This document shows, in pieces, positions 24,789-33,406 of a stretch of DNA of 64,000 bases. The stretch comes from Streptomyces sp. NBC_00582 (lineage in GTDB: Bacteria; Actinomycetota; Actinomycetes; Streptomycetales; Streptomycetaceae): the NCBI RefSeq assembly GCF_036345155.1, contig NZ_CP107772.1, positions 10,106,001 to 10,170,000 of the forward strand. Direction: 5' to 3'. The translations under genes and the position numbers were made by a program. Each line of letters opens with the position of its first letter. Position 1 is the first letter of the stretch. The notes under the pieces are model-generated. The model was not told the DNA's origin. It saw only the letters and a program-made list of their open reading frames with translations, and did not search any database.

Positions 24789-25570
24789 ACACTTCGTGTG
24801 GCGAGGAACGACGCCATGCGGTCCTGTGCCTCCCGGCCGTCCGCCAGGGCGGCGATCGACCGCGCCTCTTCGGCGAGGTGGCGGCGCAGGTCGTCACCGG
24901 CGCCGACGCGCAGCAGATCCTTCGCGGCGCGCAACGCGCCGACGGCGCCGCCGGCCAGACCGGATGCGGTCCGGTGGGCCGCGTCGTCCAGTTCGCCGTC
25001 GTCCACGGACCGGGAGACCAATCCCCAACGTTCGGCGTCGTCGCCGCTCAGGACCCGATTGGTCAGGATCAGCTCCGCCGCCCTGCGGGGACCCACCAGA
25101 CGCGGAAGGAACCAGGACGCCCCGCAGTCCGGCGTGAGCCCGATCGCCGTGTACGCCAGCCGGAATCGCGCGGACCGGGCCGCCAGGACGATGTCTCCCA
25201 CGAGGGCGAGACCGATCCCGCCGCCCGCGGCCGCACCGCGTACGGCGGTCACCAGCGGCACCGGCAGTTCGTACAGAGCCTGGATCGCGGCGTGCGCGGA
25301 GCTCGCCACGGCGTGCACATAGGCGCCGGTCTCCGTCCCGCGACCGGCGAATGCGCGCAGGTCACCGCCTACGCAGAAACGTCCGCCCGCCGCCCGCAGC
25401 AGCACCGCGCCGCCAGGGTCCGCGGCCACTTCGCGCACCCTGTCCCGCAGCGCCTCGGCAGTCCTGAGGTCCAGAGCGTTTCCCCGCCCGGGATCGTCCA
25501 GTCTGAGCTCGACGACTCCGTCGGCGTGGCGGACGATCCGGACCGGCTCGGTGCTCACGGGGAGGCTCAT
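24782..25570 (-). CDS. enoyl-CoA hydratase/isomerase (crotonase, PaaG-like)
   Basis: 262 residues. Oxyanion-hole motifs are RFCVGGDLRAF and AAAGGGIGLAL; the active-site segment is GLTPDCGASWFLPRLVG. In hydratases a Glu sits where this protein has Asp-Cys, and an Asp at this place is found in PaaG-type isomerases that move a double bond or open an epoxide ring. Start ATG 25570 with AGGAG 9 bases upstream. Divergent from the ACAD at 25700, with an operator-like site between them, so the two genes are probably co-regulated. Confidence 0.88.
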   Translation of the reverse strand: MSLPVSTEPVRIVRHADGVVELRLDDPGRGNALDLRTAEALRDRVREVAADPGGAVLLRAAGGRFCVGGDLRAFAGRGTETGAYVHAVASSAHAAIQALYELPVPLVTAVRGAAAGGGIGLALVGDIVLAARSARFRLAYTAIGLTPDCGASWFLPRLVGPRRAAELILTNRVLSGDDAERWGLVSRSVDDGELDDAAHRTASGLAGGAVGALRAAKDLLRVGAGDDLRRHLAEEARSIAALADGREAQDRMASFLATRSVS

Positions 25571-25627
25571 GGCAGTGCTCCTGTCGTCTTCCCGTCGCCG
25601 GGTGCGTCCCGGTGCTTCCCGGCAAGA

Positions 25628-25648
25628 TACTGAAGACGCTATACAGTT
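25628..25648. promoter_or_regulatory. putative TetR-type operator, crotonase / ACAD copy
   Basis: TACTG-N11-CAGTT in the 129-bp gap between the divergent crotonase and acyl-CoA dehydrogenase genes. Inner bases AGACGCT match those of the site at 12849-12869. Confidence 0.5.
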
Positions 25649-25699
25649 TCTAGAACGCGACGGGAGTCGATGCCCGTACGCCCGTCGGCGGGAGGTCCC

Positions 25700-26911
25700 A
25701 TGCCCATCCAGTTCGATGTCGATCCGGCTGTCGCGCAACTGGCCGCGTCCACCGCCGAGTTCGTGCGGGAGGTGGTCATCCCGGCCGAACGGGAGTGCGG
25801 CGGTTCGGTGCACGACGCTCCCGAGGCACTGAGGGAAACCCTCCAGAAAGCCGCCCGCGAGGCGGGCGTGTTCGCCCCCCACGTACCGACACGGTGGGGT
25901 GGACACGGGCTCGACCTGCGGGGCCAGGCGGTGGTGTTCGAAGCGGCGGGCTATTCGCTGCTCGGACCGCTGGCGCTGAACTGCGCGGCCCCCGACGAGG
26001 GCAACATGCACCTGCTGGAGAAGGTGGCCACGGAAGAGCAGAAGCAGAAGTACCTGCGTCCGCTCGCCGCAGGCGGGACGCGGTCCTGCTTCGCCATGAC
26101 CGAACCCGCGCCGGGAGCGGGCGCCGACCCCCGCTCCCTGCGGACCACCGCGACCCGGGTTCCCGGCGGCTGGCGCATCGACGGCCACAAGTGGTTCATC
26201 ACGGGGGCGGACGGCGCGGGCTTCGCCATCGTGATGGCCCGCACCTCCGGCAACCCCGGCGACCCGGGCGGCGCGACCATGTTCCTGGTCGACGCCGACA
26301 CCCCGGGTATGCGCCTCGTCCGCACGATCGAGACCCTCGACGAGTCGCTCTTCGCGGGGCACAGCGAGATCGTCTTCGAGGAGTGCGTGGTGGGGGACGA
26401 GCAGGTGCTCGGAGCGGTGGACCGAGGCTTCGAAGGCGCCCAGGTCCGGCTCGGTCCCGCCCGGATGACCCACTGCATGCGCTGGCTCGGAGCGGCCCGC
26501 CGCGCCCAGGACGTCGCGCTGGAGCGGGCGGGGAGCCGGCTGGCGTTCGGCTCGGCGCTGGGAGACCTCGGCATGGTCCAGCAGATGCTGGCCGACTCCG
26601 AGATCGACATCGAGGCGAGCCGCGCCCTGATCCTGCGCACCGCCTGGGAGCTGGACACCGACTCCGCAGCCGCCTCGCAACTCACCTCGGTGTCCAAGAC
26701 CTTCGTGGCGGAGGCGGTGAACCGGGTGGTCGACCGGGCGGTGCAGATCTGCGGAGCCCTCGGCATCTCGGCCGCCGATGCCCCACTGGCCCGCCTGTTC
26801 CGAGAGGTACGGCCGTTCCGGATCTACGACGGCCCGTCGGAGACACACCGCTTCGCCATAGCACGCCGGGCGGTGCGGCCCTACCGACAGCCCCGTACGA
26901 GTGCGAGCTGA
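25700..26911 (+). CDS. acyl-CoA dehydrogenase (ACAD10/11-like)
   Basis: 403 residues. FAD-domain motifs are CFAMTEPAPGAGADP and KWFITGADGAGFAIVM. The C-terminal RIYDGPSETHRFAIARRAV is the R-x-Y-D-G-P-x-E-x-H-R form seen in ACAD10/11-type enzymes, where an Asp serves as catalytic base. This makes it a good catalytic ACAD for the pathway. ATG 25700 is preceded by GGGAGG with short spacing; an in-frame ATG at 25670 would add ten residues and cannot be ruled out. It is a single-gene rightward unit sharing a control region with the crotonase. Confidence 0.9.
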   Translation: MPIQFDVDPAVAQLAASTAEFVREVVIPAERECGGSVHDAPEALRETLQKAAREAGVFAPHVPTRWGGHGLDLRGQAVVFEAAGYSLLGPLALNCAAPDEGNMHLLEKVATEEQKQKYLRPLAAGGTRSCFAMTEPAPGAGADPRSLRTTATRVPGGWRIDGHKWFITGADGAGFAIVMARTSGNPGDPGGATMFLVDADTPGMRLVRTIETLDESLFAGHSEIVFEECVVGDEQVLGAVDRGFEGAQVRLGPARMTHCMRWLGAARRAQDVALERAGSRLAFGSALGDLGMVQQMLADSEIDIEASRALILRTAWELDTDSAAASQLTSVSKTFVAEAVNRVVDRAVQICGALGISAADAPLARLFREVRPFRIYDGPSETHRFAIARRAVRPYRQPRTSAS

Positions 26912-27058
26912 TCCCGACGGAGTCTCGGCTGTCGCCGAGGAGGCCCACCATCGGCGCCTGGAAGGTGATTCGGATGGGAGTCGAGCCGAGCCGGTGCGCA
27001 GAAAACGTGCCTGAGAGGCAGCCGATGGGGAGACGGCAGCCGGAAATGCCGTCGCCGC

Positions 27059-27418
27059 TCAGTCACTTCCGCCGGCGCAGTGCTTCAGCAGGTCGGCGGT
27101 GACCGGGTCGATGATCCGGTAGCGGACCACGCGCCCGTCCTTCTCGCCCGCCACGACGCCGGCGGCGCGCAGAAGCCGCAGGGCCTGGGACACGGCGGGG
27201 TCGTTCATACCGGTCGCGATGGCGAGGTCGGAGACAGCGAGCGGACCCGTCTGGCGCAGAGCCATCAGGAGGGCGAGGCGCCCGGGATCCGAGAGCAGGG
27301 AGAACCGCTCCGCCCAGGCGCGGACATGGTCGGGCTCGCCGATGGCGGCGACGGCGTCGCAGACCCGGTGGCCGTCTATGGTGCGGCGGTCTGCGCGTTC
27401 GGCGGGGACGAGATGCAT
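27059..27418 (-). CDS. ArsR/SmtB-family metal-responsive repressor
   Basis: 119-residue winged-helix protein. The DNA-binding part is SDPGRLALLMALRQTGPLAVSDLAIATGMNDPAVSQALRLLRAAG, ending with the wing GRVVRYRI. N-terminal MHLVPAERAD and C-terminal LLKHCAGGSD each carry His or Cys that could bind metal, as in NmtR/KmtR nickel-cobalt sensors. It faces the nickel/cobalt permease gene and a perfect 8-bp inverted repeat lies 35 bases upstream of its start, so it probably represses itself and the permease. Start ATG 27418 chosen at the conserved N-terminus; the ORF is open further upstream. Confidence 0.88.
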   Translation of the reverse strand: MHLVPAERADRRTIDGHRVCDAVAAIGEPDHVRAWAERFSLLSDPGRLALLMALRQTGPLAVSDLAIATGMNDPAVSQALRLLRAAGVVAGEKDGRVVRYRIIDPVTADLLKHCAGGSD

Positions 27419-27452
27419 GGAAGCATGCTCGCAGGTGGCGGTGTGATCTTGG

Positions 27453-27476
27453 ATACCTGCGTAGCTGTGCAGGTAT
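27453..27476. promoter_or_regulatory. ArsR operator candidate
   Basis: Perfect inverted repeat ATACCTGC-N8-GCAGGTAT between the ArsR gene and the transporter. Size and symmetry fit ArsR/SmtB sites. It lies just upstream of the riboswitch, where the rightward promoter should be. Confidence 0.65.
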
Positions 27477-27510
27477 GCAGGGGTGACCGGTCGCACGTAC
27501 CGTGGGCGGG

Positions 27511-27690
27511 CCGTGGTGTTCGGGAAGACCGGTGACAGCCCTTCGTGGTTCGAGGGGTTCAGGCCGGAGCGGCCCTCGCCACTGTGATCGGGGAGTCTTC
27601 GTCCCAGTTGTGCACGGTCACTGTTCGCCCCCGGGCGGACGGGAAGGCCGGGACGCAGACGCGCGCACCCGTAAGCCAGGAGACCGGCCA
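27511..27690 (+). ncRNA. cobalamin riboswitch in the transporter leader
   Basis: Conserved pieces appear in the right order: CGGGAAGACCGGTGAC (27521-27536), CGCCACTGTGATCGGGGAG near 27580-27598, GGTCACTG then CGGGAAGGCCGGG (27615-27652), and the B12 box AAGCCAGGAGACCGGCC at 27673-27689. This is the adenosylcobalamin riboswitch pattern. A 6-bp hairpin CACTTC/GAAGTG (27694-27707) follows and lies just before the ribosome binding site, so ligand binding probably blocks translation or transcription of the permease. Confidence 0.85.
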
Positions 27691-27734
27691 CGGCACTTCA
27701 CGAAGTGATCCACGAGGTGCTGGAGCGTGACCGT

Positions 27735-28835
27735 ATGACCCTGCCCACCGGGCCCCACGTGCCCACCGCTTTTCGTTGGCGGCGCGAGGACACCGTCCGT
27801 ACCGCCGGTCTGCTGGCGGTGATCGCCGCGCTGCACGTGCTGGCGTTCGGGATCCTTTTCCTGCTGGTGGTGCCCGGGCACTACGAGGTCGGCTCCAAGG
27901 CCTTCGGGATCGGTCTCGGGGTGACCGCGTACACGCTCGGTATGCGGCACGCGTTCGACGCCGATCACATCGCCGCGATCGACAACACCACCCGCAAGCT
28001 GATGGCCGACGGCAAGCGGCCGGTGTCGGTCGGGTTCTGGTTCGCGCTCGGCCATTCCAGCGTGGTGGTCGCGATGGCCGCCCTGGTCGCGGGAGGCGCG
28101 CAGTTCGCCGGCACGCTGATGAACGACGACTCCCGTACTCACCAGACCCTCGGTGTCGTCGGCACGACTGTCTCCGGGACCTTCCTCTACCTCATCGCGG
28201 CGCTCAACCTCGTGGCGCTCGCCGGCATCCTGCGGGTCTTCCGGGCCATGCGCTCCGGCACGTACGACGAGGCCGCCCTGGAACAGCACCTGGACTCGCG
28301 GGGGTTCATGAACCGCGTCCTGGGCCGCTTCACCAGGTCGATCACCCGGCCCGGGCAGATGTTCCCGCTGGGCTTCCTCTTCGGCCTGGGCTTCGACACC
28401 GCGACGGAGGTCACCCTGATGGTGATGGCGGGCAGCGGCGCCGCGGCCGGGCTGCCGTGGTACGCGATCCTGTGCCTGCCGCTGCTGTTCGCCGCGGGGA
28501 TGAGCCTGTTCGACACCCTCGACGGCACGTTCATGAACTTCGCCTACCAGTGGGCCTTCTCCAACCCGGTCCGCAAGGTGTTCTACAACCTCGCCATCAC
28601 CGGCCTGTCCATCGCGGTCGCCTTCCTGATCGGCACCATCGAACTGGTCGGGGTGCTGCACGAGAAGCTCGGTCTGCGCGACGCGCTGACCGGCTGGATC
28701 GCCGGCCTGGACCTGGACAGCGTCGGTTACATCATCGCCGGTCTGTTCGTGGTCGTGTGGGCGGTGGCGCTGGCCTACTGGCGGCTGGCCAAGGTGGAAC
28801 AGAGGTGGGCCGCCCGTCTCGCCGAGGGCGGCTGA
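27735..28835 (+). CDS. nickel/cobalt permease, NiCoT family (probably cobalt)
   Basis: 366-residue membrane protein with eight hydrophobic segments. The family signature H-x4-D-H occurs as RHAFDADHIAAIDN in TM2, and the other NiCoT motifs are FALGHSSVVV and GLGFDTATEVTLM. It imports Ni(II) or Co(II). The cobalamin riboswitch in its leader argues for cobalt supply to B12 synthesis; the downstream urea transporter would fit nickel for urease, but no urease gene is in the window. ATG 27735 has GGAG 9 bases upstream. A GTG at 27705 would lie directly after the riboswitch hairpin and was rejected. Confidence 0.93.
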   Translation: MTLPTGPHVPTAFRWRREDTVRTAGLLAVIAALHVLAFGILFLLVVPGHYEVGSKAFGIGLGVTAYTLGMRHAFDADHIAAIDNTTRKLMADGKRPVSVGFWFALGHSSVVVAMAALVAGGAQFAGTLMNDDSRTHQTLGVVGTTVSGTFLYLIAALNLVALAGILRVFRAMRSGTYDEAALEQHLDSRGFMNRVLGRFTRSITRPGQMFPLGFLFGLGFDTATEVTLMVMAGSGAAAGLPWYAILCLPLLFAAGMSLFDTLDGTFMNFAYQWAFSNPVRKVFYNLAITGLSIAVAFLIGTIELVGVLHEKLGLRDALTGWIAGLDLDSVGYIIAGLFVVVWAVALAYWRLAKVEQRWAARLAEGG

Positions 28836-29205
28836 CACCACACCGGGAGCGCCCAGCCTCCGGTGCCCCCGGTGTTTCGGCCACCGTGCCACAGCCGGGG
28901 GAACGGGACGGCGCCCGCGCCTGACTGCGGGTGTTCCTGCCGAGGCGAGGGAGGAGGTCCTTCGGCCGCATGGCAGCATCGGGCGCAGGGGTGCGTCCCC
29001 GGCGGTTCGGAGCCTGCGCGCGACGGTGTTCGCCACGTTGGCCGGCAACCCGGTGCGGATTCCGGCGGCCGAGTGAGTGCTGCCGGGCAAGAACACGCCG
29101 TCCGAGCCCCCTGCCGGGCCGCGCGCTCGCCTCCGCATGCCTACGAATCGGTTGCGATCCCGGCCGATGCTTGGGCGCTGATCGCCGCGGGGCAATCATG
29201 GGGAC
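28836..29205. other. intergenic region after the permease, no gene seen
   Basis: 370 bases. Both strands are open in several frames because of the GC content, but no frame has a family-like protein or a convincing start. A GC-rich inverted stretch just after the permease stop (around 28850-28890, CACCGGGAG / CCCCCGGTG) could terminate it. The promoter of the AmiC-like gene must be in the right half. Confidence 0.4.
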
Positions 29206-30324
29206 ATGCGCCGGCCGCTTCACCTCCACACCCCTGAGTGGTTCACGGCCGACGATTCGACCCTGAACGTCGCGCTCGTGTACCCGATGCAGGGGCCTGC
29301 CGGGATCTTCGGTCCCGCCTGTGAGGCGTGCGCGCGGTTGGCCGCCGAGGAGATCAACGAGGCCGGCGGCGTGCTCGGCAAGGAGCTGCGGCTGCTGGAG
29401 GTCGATGGCGGAGCCGACCCGCAGAAGGTCGCCGAGGAGGTCGGGGCCCTGGTCGCGACCGGAGTGGTGCACGGGGTCACCGGCTGGCACATCTCCTCGG
29501 TCCGACAGGCGGTGGCGCCGCGCATCGCGCACCGGGTGCCGTACGTGTACACCGCCCTGTACGAGGGCGGGGAGCGCACGGACGGAGTCTTCATGACCAG
29601 CGAGACCCCTGACTGGCAACTGCTCCCCGCCATGCGGCTGCTCGCCGAGACGCGGCGGGTACGCCGCTGGTTCGTCGTCGGCAACAACTACGTCTGGCCC
29701 CGCCACACCGCGCGCGCCGCCCGCCGCTACGCCCGCACGCTGCGCGGTGGACGGGTCTGCGGCGAGGCGTATCTGCCACTGGGCACGGAGGACTTCGCCG
29801 ACGTGCTGCGGCGCATCGAGCACGCGGACGCGGACGGTGTGCTGATGCTGCTGGTCGGCAGTGACGCGGTCCGTTTCAACCGGGCCTTCGCCGCCTCAGG
29901 GCTCGACCAGCGGTGTCTCAGGCTGAGCACGCTGATGGACGAGAACATGCTGATGGCGAGCGGTCCGGAGACGACCGGCGACCTGTTCAGTACGGCCGGC
30001 TTCTTCGCCTCGCTCGCCAACCAGGACACCCTGGACTTCCACGGCCGGTACGCCGACCGCTTCGGCTGCGAGGCACCGCCCCCCGGCAGCCTCGGAGAGT
30101 CGTGCTACGAGGGGGTGCTGCTGCTCGCCTCGCTCATCGAGCGGGCCCGCACCCTGGACGTCTCAGCGATCTCCGCCGCCGCCGAGACCGTCTCCTACGA
30201 GGGCCCGCGCGGCCTGCTCCACCTGCGTGACCGGCATGTCCGCCAGCGCATCTACCTGGCGGAGGCGGACGGGCTCGACTTCAACGTGCTTGCCCAACTG
30301 CCTTCCCCGCACGACCTGTTGTGA
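29206..30324 (+). CDS. AmiC-like cytosolic amide/urea-binding sensor
   Basis: 372 residues of the type-I periplasmic-binding fold (Peripla_BP_6), close to UrtA/AmiC: VALVYPMQGPAGIFGPACEACARLAAEEINEAGG, then VTGWHISSVRQAV in place of UrtA GCWTSASR, and VVGNNYVWPRHTARAARRYA. There is no signal peptide or lipobox, so unlike UrtA it stays in the cytoplasm. AmiC of Pseudomonas is such a cytosolic sensor and acts on the ANTAR antiterminator AmiR. No ANTAR gene is adjacent (one lies at 40635), but a MarR gene converges with a 44-base overlap. I infer a regulatory role for urea/amide uptake. Confidence 0.82.
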   Translation: MRRPLHLHTPEWFTADDSTLNVALVYPMQGPAGIFGPACEACARLAAEEINEAGGVLGKELRLLEVDGGADPQKVAEEVGALVATGVVHGVTGWHISSVRQAVAPRIAHRVPYVYTALYEGGERTDGVFMTSETPDWQLLPAMRLLAETRRVRRWFVVGNNYVWPRHTARAARRYARTLRGGRVCGEAYLPLGTEDFADVLRRIEHADADGVLMLLVGSDAVRFNRAFAASGLDQRCLRLSTLMDENMLMASGPETTGDLFSTAGFFASLANQDTLDFHGRYADRFGCEAPPPGSLGESCYEGVLLLASLIERARTLDVSAISAAAETVSYEGPRGLLHLRDRHVRQRIYLAEADGLDFNVLAQLPSPHDLL

Positions 30325-30763
30325 GGTGTGCCGGGCCGGTCGTGAGCCGTCCTTCCAGAGCCTCGGCCAGCTGTGTGAGCAGGCCGTCGAGCTCCTCGCC
30401 CGCAGGTAGATTCTCCAAGTCCTTCCAGTCGGCACGCACTTCACGTGCCAGCAACTGCCACCGCTGCTTGCCCCGCGGGGTGAGGTGGGCCAGAACGCGG
30501 CGCCGATCGGCCGGGTCGACACGGCGGTAGACCAGGTTCTGGTCGACGAGTTGGTCCATCAGCTTGGTGAGGCTCGGAGCCGGCAGGAAGGCGTGGTCGG
30601 CGAGGGCCGTCATGTTGTGGCCCTGCCCGTCGGAGAGCAGGTCGAGCACCCGCCACGCCTCCACGGAGCAGTCGAACTCGTCGAGGACGGACTGCACTCG
30701 GCGCACGGCGAGACGTTCGGCCCGCGTGAGCAGGTGGAGCAGTTCCTGGGGCCGTCTTGCCAT
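30281..30763 (-). CDS. MarR-family transcriptional regulator
   Basis: 160 residues. Winged-helix core: CSVEAWRVLDLLSDGQGHNMTALADHAFLPAPSLTKLMDQLVDQNLVYRRVDPADRRRVLAHLTPRGKQ, including the D-x-R-D-R/R-R-V-x-x-x-L-T wing (DPADRRRVLAHLT). The C-terminus is basic and short. ATG 30763 has GGAG about 9 bases upstream. It is divergent from urtA (396 bases apart) and overlaps the 3' end of the AmiC-like gene, so it is a candidate regulator of either. Confidence 0.9.
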   Translation of the reverse strand: MARRPQELLHLLTRAERLAVRRVQSVLDEFDCSVEAWRVLDLLSDGQGHNMTALADHAFLPAPSLTKLMDQLVDQNLVYRRVDPADRRRVLAHLTPRGKQRWQLLAREVRADWKDLENLPAGEELDGLLTQLAEALEGRLTTGPAHLTTGRAGKAVGQAR

Positions 30764-31159
30764 CGCGCTTCTCCAACTCGTGCTCGCCGACCGGCGCCTG
30801 AGCCTACCGCCGATCACCTGGTCCTTGACAAGGGGGATCGGGAAAACCGATCCTTTCCACAGGAAGCATTGATCGCCGTTGCTGTGATGCCCTCGACGGG
30901 GCGTATGCGGCAGCGGCTTCTTCCGTTTTGACGGCCACGTTAATTCCTCTGGAAACTGTTCTTCAATTGCTCCGAAACGGAGTTGAAACAGTTTCCCCGC
31001 AGGCTGTGGTCGCACTTCAGCGACCAGCCCGGACGCCACCCCGGAACGGCTGGGGAACCCGTGCGTCGACGCCGCCGCCCCTGAAGCGCCTTCCCCTCAT
31101 TCCCTCCCCAGAGTCTTTCCGCTCTCTTCGTATCGCCCTTCGGGGCAAGGAGGTTGTGC
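30764..31159. other. long leader/control region of the urea transporter operon
   Basis: 396 bases between the MarR gene and urtA. It holds the phased GAAAC boxes and stem at 30951-30996 and ends with AAGGAGG (31147-31153), a near-perfect ribosome binding site for urtA. No small gene is credible. More than 150 bases lie between the boxes and urtA, so a long untranslated leader is possible. Confidence 0.5.
30951..30996 (+). promoter_or_regulatory. 11-bp-phased GAAAC boxes (GlnR-like) within an inverted repeat
   Basis: GAAAC occurs at 30952, 30974 and 30985, offsets of exactly 22 and 11 bases. GlnR of Streptomyces binds gTnAC-n6-GaAAC repeats with this 11-bp phase and controls nitrogen genes. 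The outer ends GGAAACTGTT and AACAGTTTCC are a perfect 10-bp inverted repeat, and the inner CTCCG/CGGAG also pair, so the same stretch can form an RNA hairpin. Confidence 0.5.
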
Positions 31160-32413
31160 ATGTCCGGGTTCAGCATCAGCAGACGCGGTCTTTTGGCCGG
31201 TATATCGGCAGTCGGCGCATCCGCCGCCCTCAGCGCGTGCGGTGCCAAGACGGGCGACAGCACGTCCACCGGGTCCGGCGCCAAGGCCGACACGTCCGGC
31301 GACACGGTCAAGGTCGGTCTGCTGAACTCGCTCTCGGGCACCATGGCGATCAGTGAAGTCACCGTCCACAACGCACTGTTGCTCGCGGTGAAGGAGATCA
31401 ATGCCGCCGGTGGCGTGCTGGGCAAGAAGCTCGAGGCCGTCAGCCAGGACGGTGCCTCCGACTGGCCGACCTTCGCCGAGAAGGCCGAGACCCTCATCAA
31501 GGACGACAAGGTCGTGGCCACCTTCGGCTGCTGGACCTCGGCCAGCCGCAAGGCCGTCAAGCCGGTCTTCGAGCGGTACAAGTCGCTGCTGTTCTACCCC
31601 GTGCAGTACGAGGGCCTGGAGCAGTCGCCGTACATCTTCTACATCGGCGCCACCACCAACCAGCAGATCGTGCCGGCTCTCGACTACCTCAAGAAGCAGG
31701 GCCTGACCAAGCTCTACCTGGTCGGCAGCGACTACGTCTTCCCGCGCACCGCCAACAAGATCATCAAGGCGTACGCGAAGGCCAACGGCATGGAGGTCGT
31801 CGGCGAGGACTACGCGCCGCTGGGCTCCACGGAGTTCGGCACCATCGTCAACAAGGTCAAGGGCGCCGGCGCGGACGCCGTGTTCAACACCCTCAACGGC
31901 GACTCCAACGTGGCCTTCTTCAAGGAGTACAAGTCCGCGGGCCTGACCGCGAAGAGCCTGCCGGTGCTCTCCGTCTCCATCGCCGAGGAGGAGGTCAAGA
32001 GCATCGGCACCCAGTACCTGGACGGCCAGCTCACGGCCTGGAACTACTACGAGACCACCCCGGGCGCGGCCAACACGAAGTTCGTCGCGGCGTACCAGGC
32101 GGCGTACGGCAAGGACAAGCCGACCAGCGACCCGATGGAGGCCGCCTACATCTCCGTCTACCTGTGGAAGGAGATGGTCGAGAAGGCCGGCTCCTTCGAC
32201 GTGGCGAAGGTGAAGGCCGCCTCCGACGGCATCGCACTCGACGCCCCCGAGGGCAAGGTCACCGTCGACGGCGCCACCCAGCACGTGTACAAGACCGCCC
32301 GAATCGGCAAGGTCGGCTCCGACGGCCTGATCACCGAGGTCTGGAACTCCGGCAAGCCGATCAAGCCGGACCCGTACCTCAAGGGCTACACCTGGGCCTC
32401 CGGACTCTCCTGA
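31160..32413 (+). CDS. urtA: urea ABC transporter substrate-binding protein UrtA
   Basis: 417 residues. N-terminal twin-arginine-like lipoprotein signal [21 protein letters not shown] with lipobox ALSAC. The mature part carries the UrtA hallmarks [34 protein letters not shown] and [15 protein letters not shown], which distinguish urea binders from branched-chain amino acid binders. It captures urea outside the membrane for UrtBCDE. ATG 31160 is 6 bases after AAGGAGG. First gene of a five-gene operon; a hairpin after its stop probably lets it be made in excess. Confidence 0.96.
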   Translation: MSGFSISRRGLLAGISAVGASAALSACGAKTGDSTSTGSGAKADTSGDTVKVGLLNSLSGTMAISEVTVHNALLLAVKEINAAGGVLGKKLEAVSQDGASDWPTFAEKAETLIKDDKVVATFGCWTSASRKAVKPVFERYKSLLFYPVQYEGLEQSPYIFYIGATTNQQIVPALDYLKKQGLTKLYLVGSDYVFPRTANKIIKAYAKANGMEVVGEDYAPLGSTEFGTIVNKVKGAGADAVFNTLNGDSNVAFFKEYKSAGLTAKSLPVLSVSIAEEEVKSIGTQYLDGQLTAWNYYETTPGAANTKFVAAYQAAYGKDKPTSDPMEAAYISVYLWKEMVEKAGSFDVAKVKAASDGIALDAPEGKVTVDGATQHVYKTARIGKVGSDGLITEVWNSGKPIKPDPYLKGYTWASGLS

Positions 32414-32436
32414 GCCACACCCAGCCCGGTGCCGGA

Positions 32437-32460
32437 GCCGGCCCTCTCGCGGGGGCCGGT
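32437..32460 (+). terminator. intercistronic hairpin between urtA and urtB
   Basis: CCGGCCC at 32438-32444 pairs with GGGCCGG at 32453-32459. It is 24 bases after the urtA stop in the only sizeable gap (105 bases) of the operon. Such hairpins commonly stabilise the binding-protein mRNA or reduce read-through into the permease genes. Confidence 0.5.
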
Positions 32461-32518
32461 CCGCGCCCATGGCGCATGCGCACACCCGCACCTCCGTCCC
32501 CGACCCGGAGCCGATCCC

Positions 32519-33406
32519 ATGACGGTCATCCTCAACCAGTCCTTCACCGGCATCAGCATCGGTGCCGTCCTGCTGCTCATCGCGCTCGGCCTGACCCTGA
32601 CCTTCGGCCAGATGGGCGTCATCAACATGGCGCACGGCGAGTTCATCATGGCCGGCGCCTACACCACATACGTCCTGCAGAAGTCCATCAGCAGCGCGGG
32701 CGTCTCCCTGCTCGTCGCGCTGCCTGTGGCCTTCCTGGTCGCGGGAGCGATGGGCGCGCTGCTCGAATGGCTGCTCATCCGCCGCCTCTACACACGCCCG
32801 CTGGACACGCTGCTCGTGACCTGGGGCGTTTCGCTGATGCTCCAGCAGCTCGCCCGCGACGTCTTCGGCGCCCCCAACGTGCAGACTGCCGCGCCCGACA
32901 TCCTCACCGGCAACATCTCCCTGGGCGGCGGGATCACCTTCGCCAACAACCGGCTGTTCATCCTCGGCCTCGCCCTGCTCAGCGTCCTCGCCCTCACCCT
33001 CATCCTGAAGCTCACGCCACTCGGCCGCCGTATCCGCGCCGTCGTCCAGAACCGCGACCTGGCAGAGGTCTCCGGCATCGCCACCGGCCAGGTCGACCGC
33101 ATCACGTTCTTCATCGGCTCGGGCCTCGCGGGCGTGGCCGGCGTCGCCCTCACCCTGGTCGGCCCCATCGGTCCGACGATGGGCACCAACTACATCGTCG
33201 ACGCCTTCCTCGTCGTCGTGGTGGGCGGCATCGGGCAGCTCAAGGGCAGCGTCATCACCGCCTTCGCGCTGGGCGTCCTCCAGGCGGTCCTCGAATACTC
33301 GACGACGGTCAGCGTCGCCAAGGTCATCGTGCTCATCGCGATCGTCGCCTTCCTGCAGTGGCGACCCCAGGGCCTGTACACCCTGCGAACCCGGAGCCTG
33401 GCATGA
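32519..33406 (+). CDS. urtB: urea ABC transporter permease UrtB
   Basis: 295-residue membrane permease of the LivH type. It begins NQSFTGISIGAVLLLIALGLTLTFGQMGVINMAHGEF, the segment shared by UrtB and LivH, and ends VLQAVLEYSTTVSVAKVIVLIAIVAFLQWRPQGLY. The cytoplasmic loop contains AVVQNRDLAEVSGIA, the ATPase-contact EAA-like region. It pairs with UrtC to form the urea channel. ATG 32519 with GGAG upstream; the stop overlaps the urtC start (ATGA). Confidence 0.95.
   Translation: MTVILNQSFTGISIGAVLLLIALGLTLTFGQMGVINMAHGEFIMAGAYTTYVLQKSISSAGVSLLVALPVAFLVAGAMGALLEWLLIRRLYTRPLDTLLVTWGVSLMLQQLARDVFGAPNVQTAAPDILTGNISLGGGITFANNRLFILGLALLSVLALTLILKLTPLGRRIRAVVQNRDLAEVSGIATGQVDRITFFIGSGLAGVAGVALTLVGPIGPTMGTNYIVDAFLVVVVGGIGQLKGSVITAFALGVLQAVLEYSTTVSVAKVIVLIAIVAFLQWRPQGLYTLRTRSLA

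Noticed and set aside
26924..26939. CTCGGC/GCCGAG hairpin after the ACAD gene
   Set aside because: The 6-bp stem is too weak to call a terminator with confidence in DNA of this composition.
27059..28835. Assignment of the NiCoT/ArsR pair to nickel for urease
   Set aside because: The cobalamin riboswitch points to cobalt, and no urease genes are in the window; nickel remains possible.
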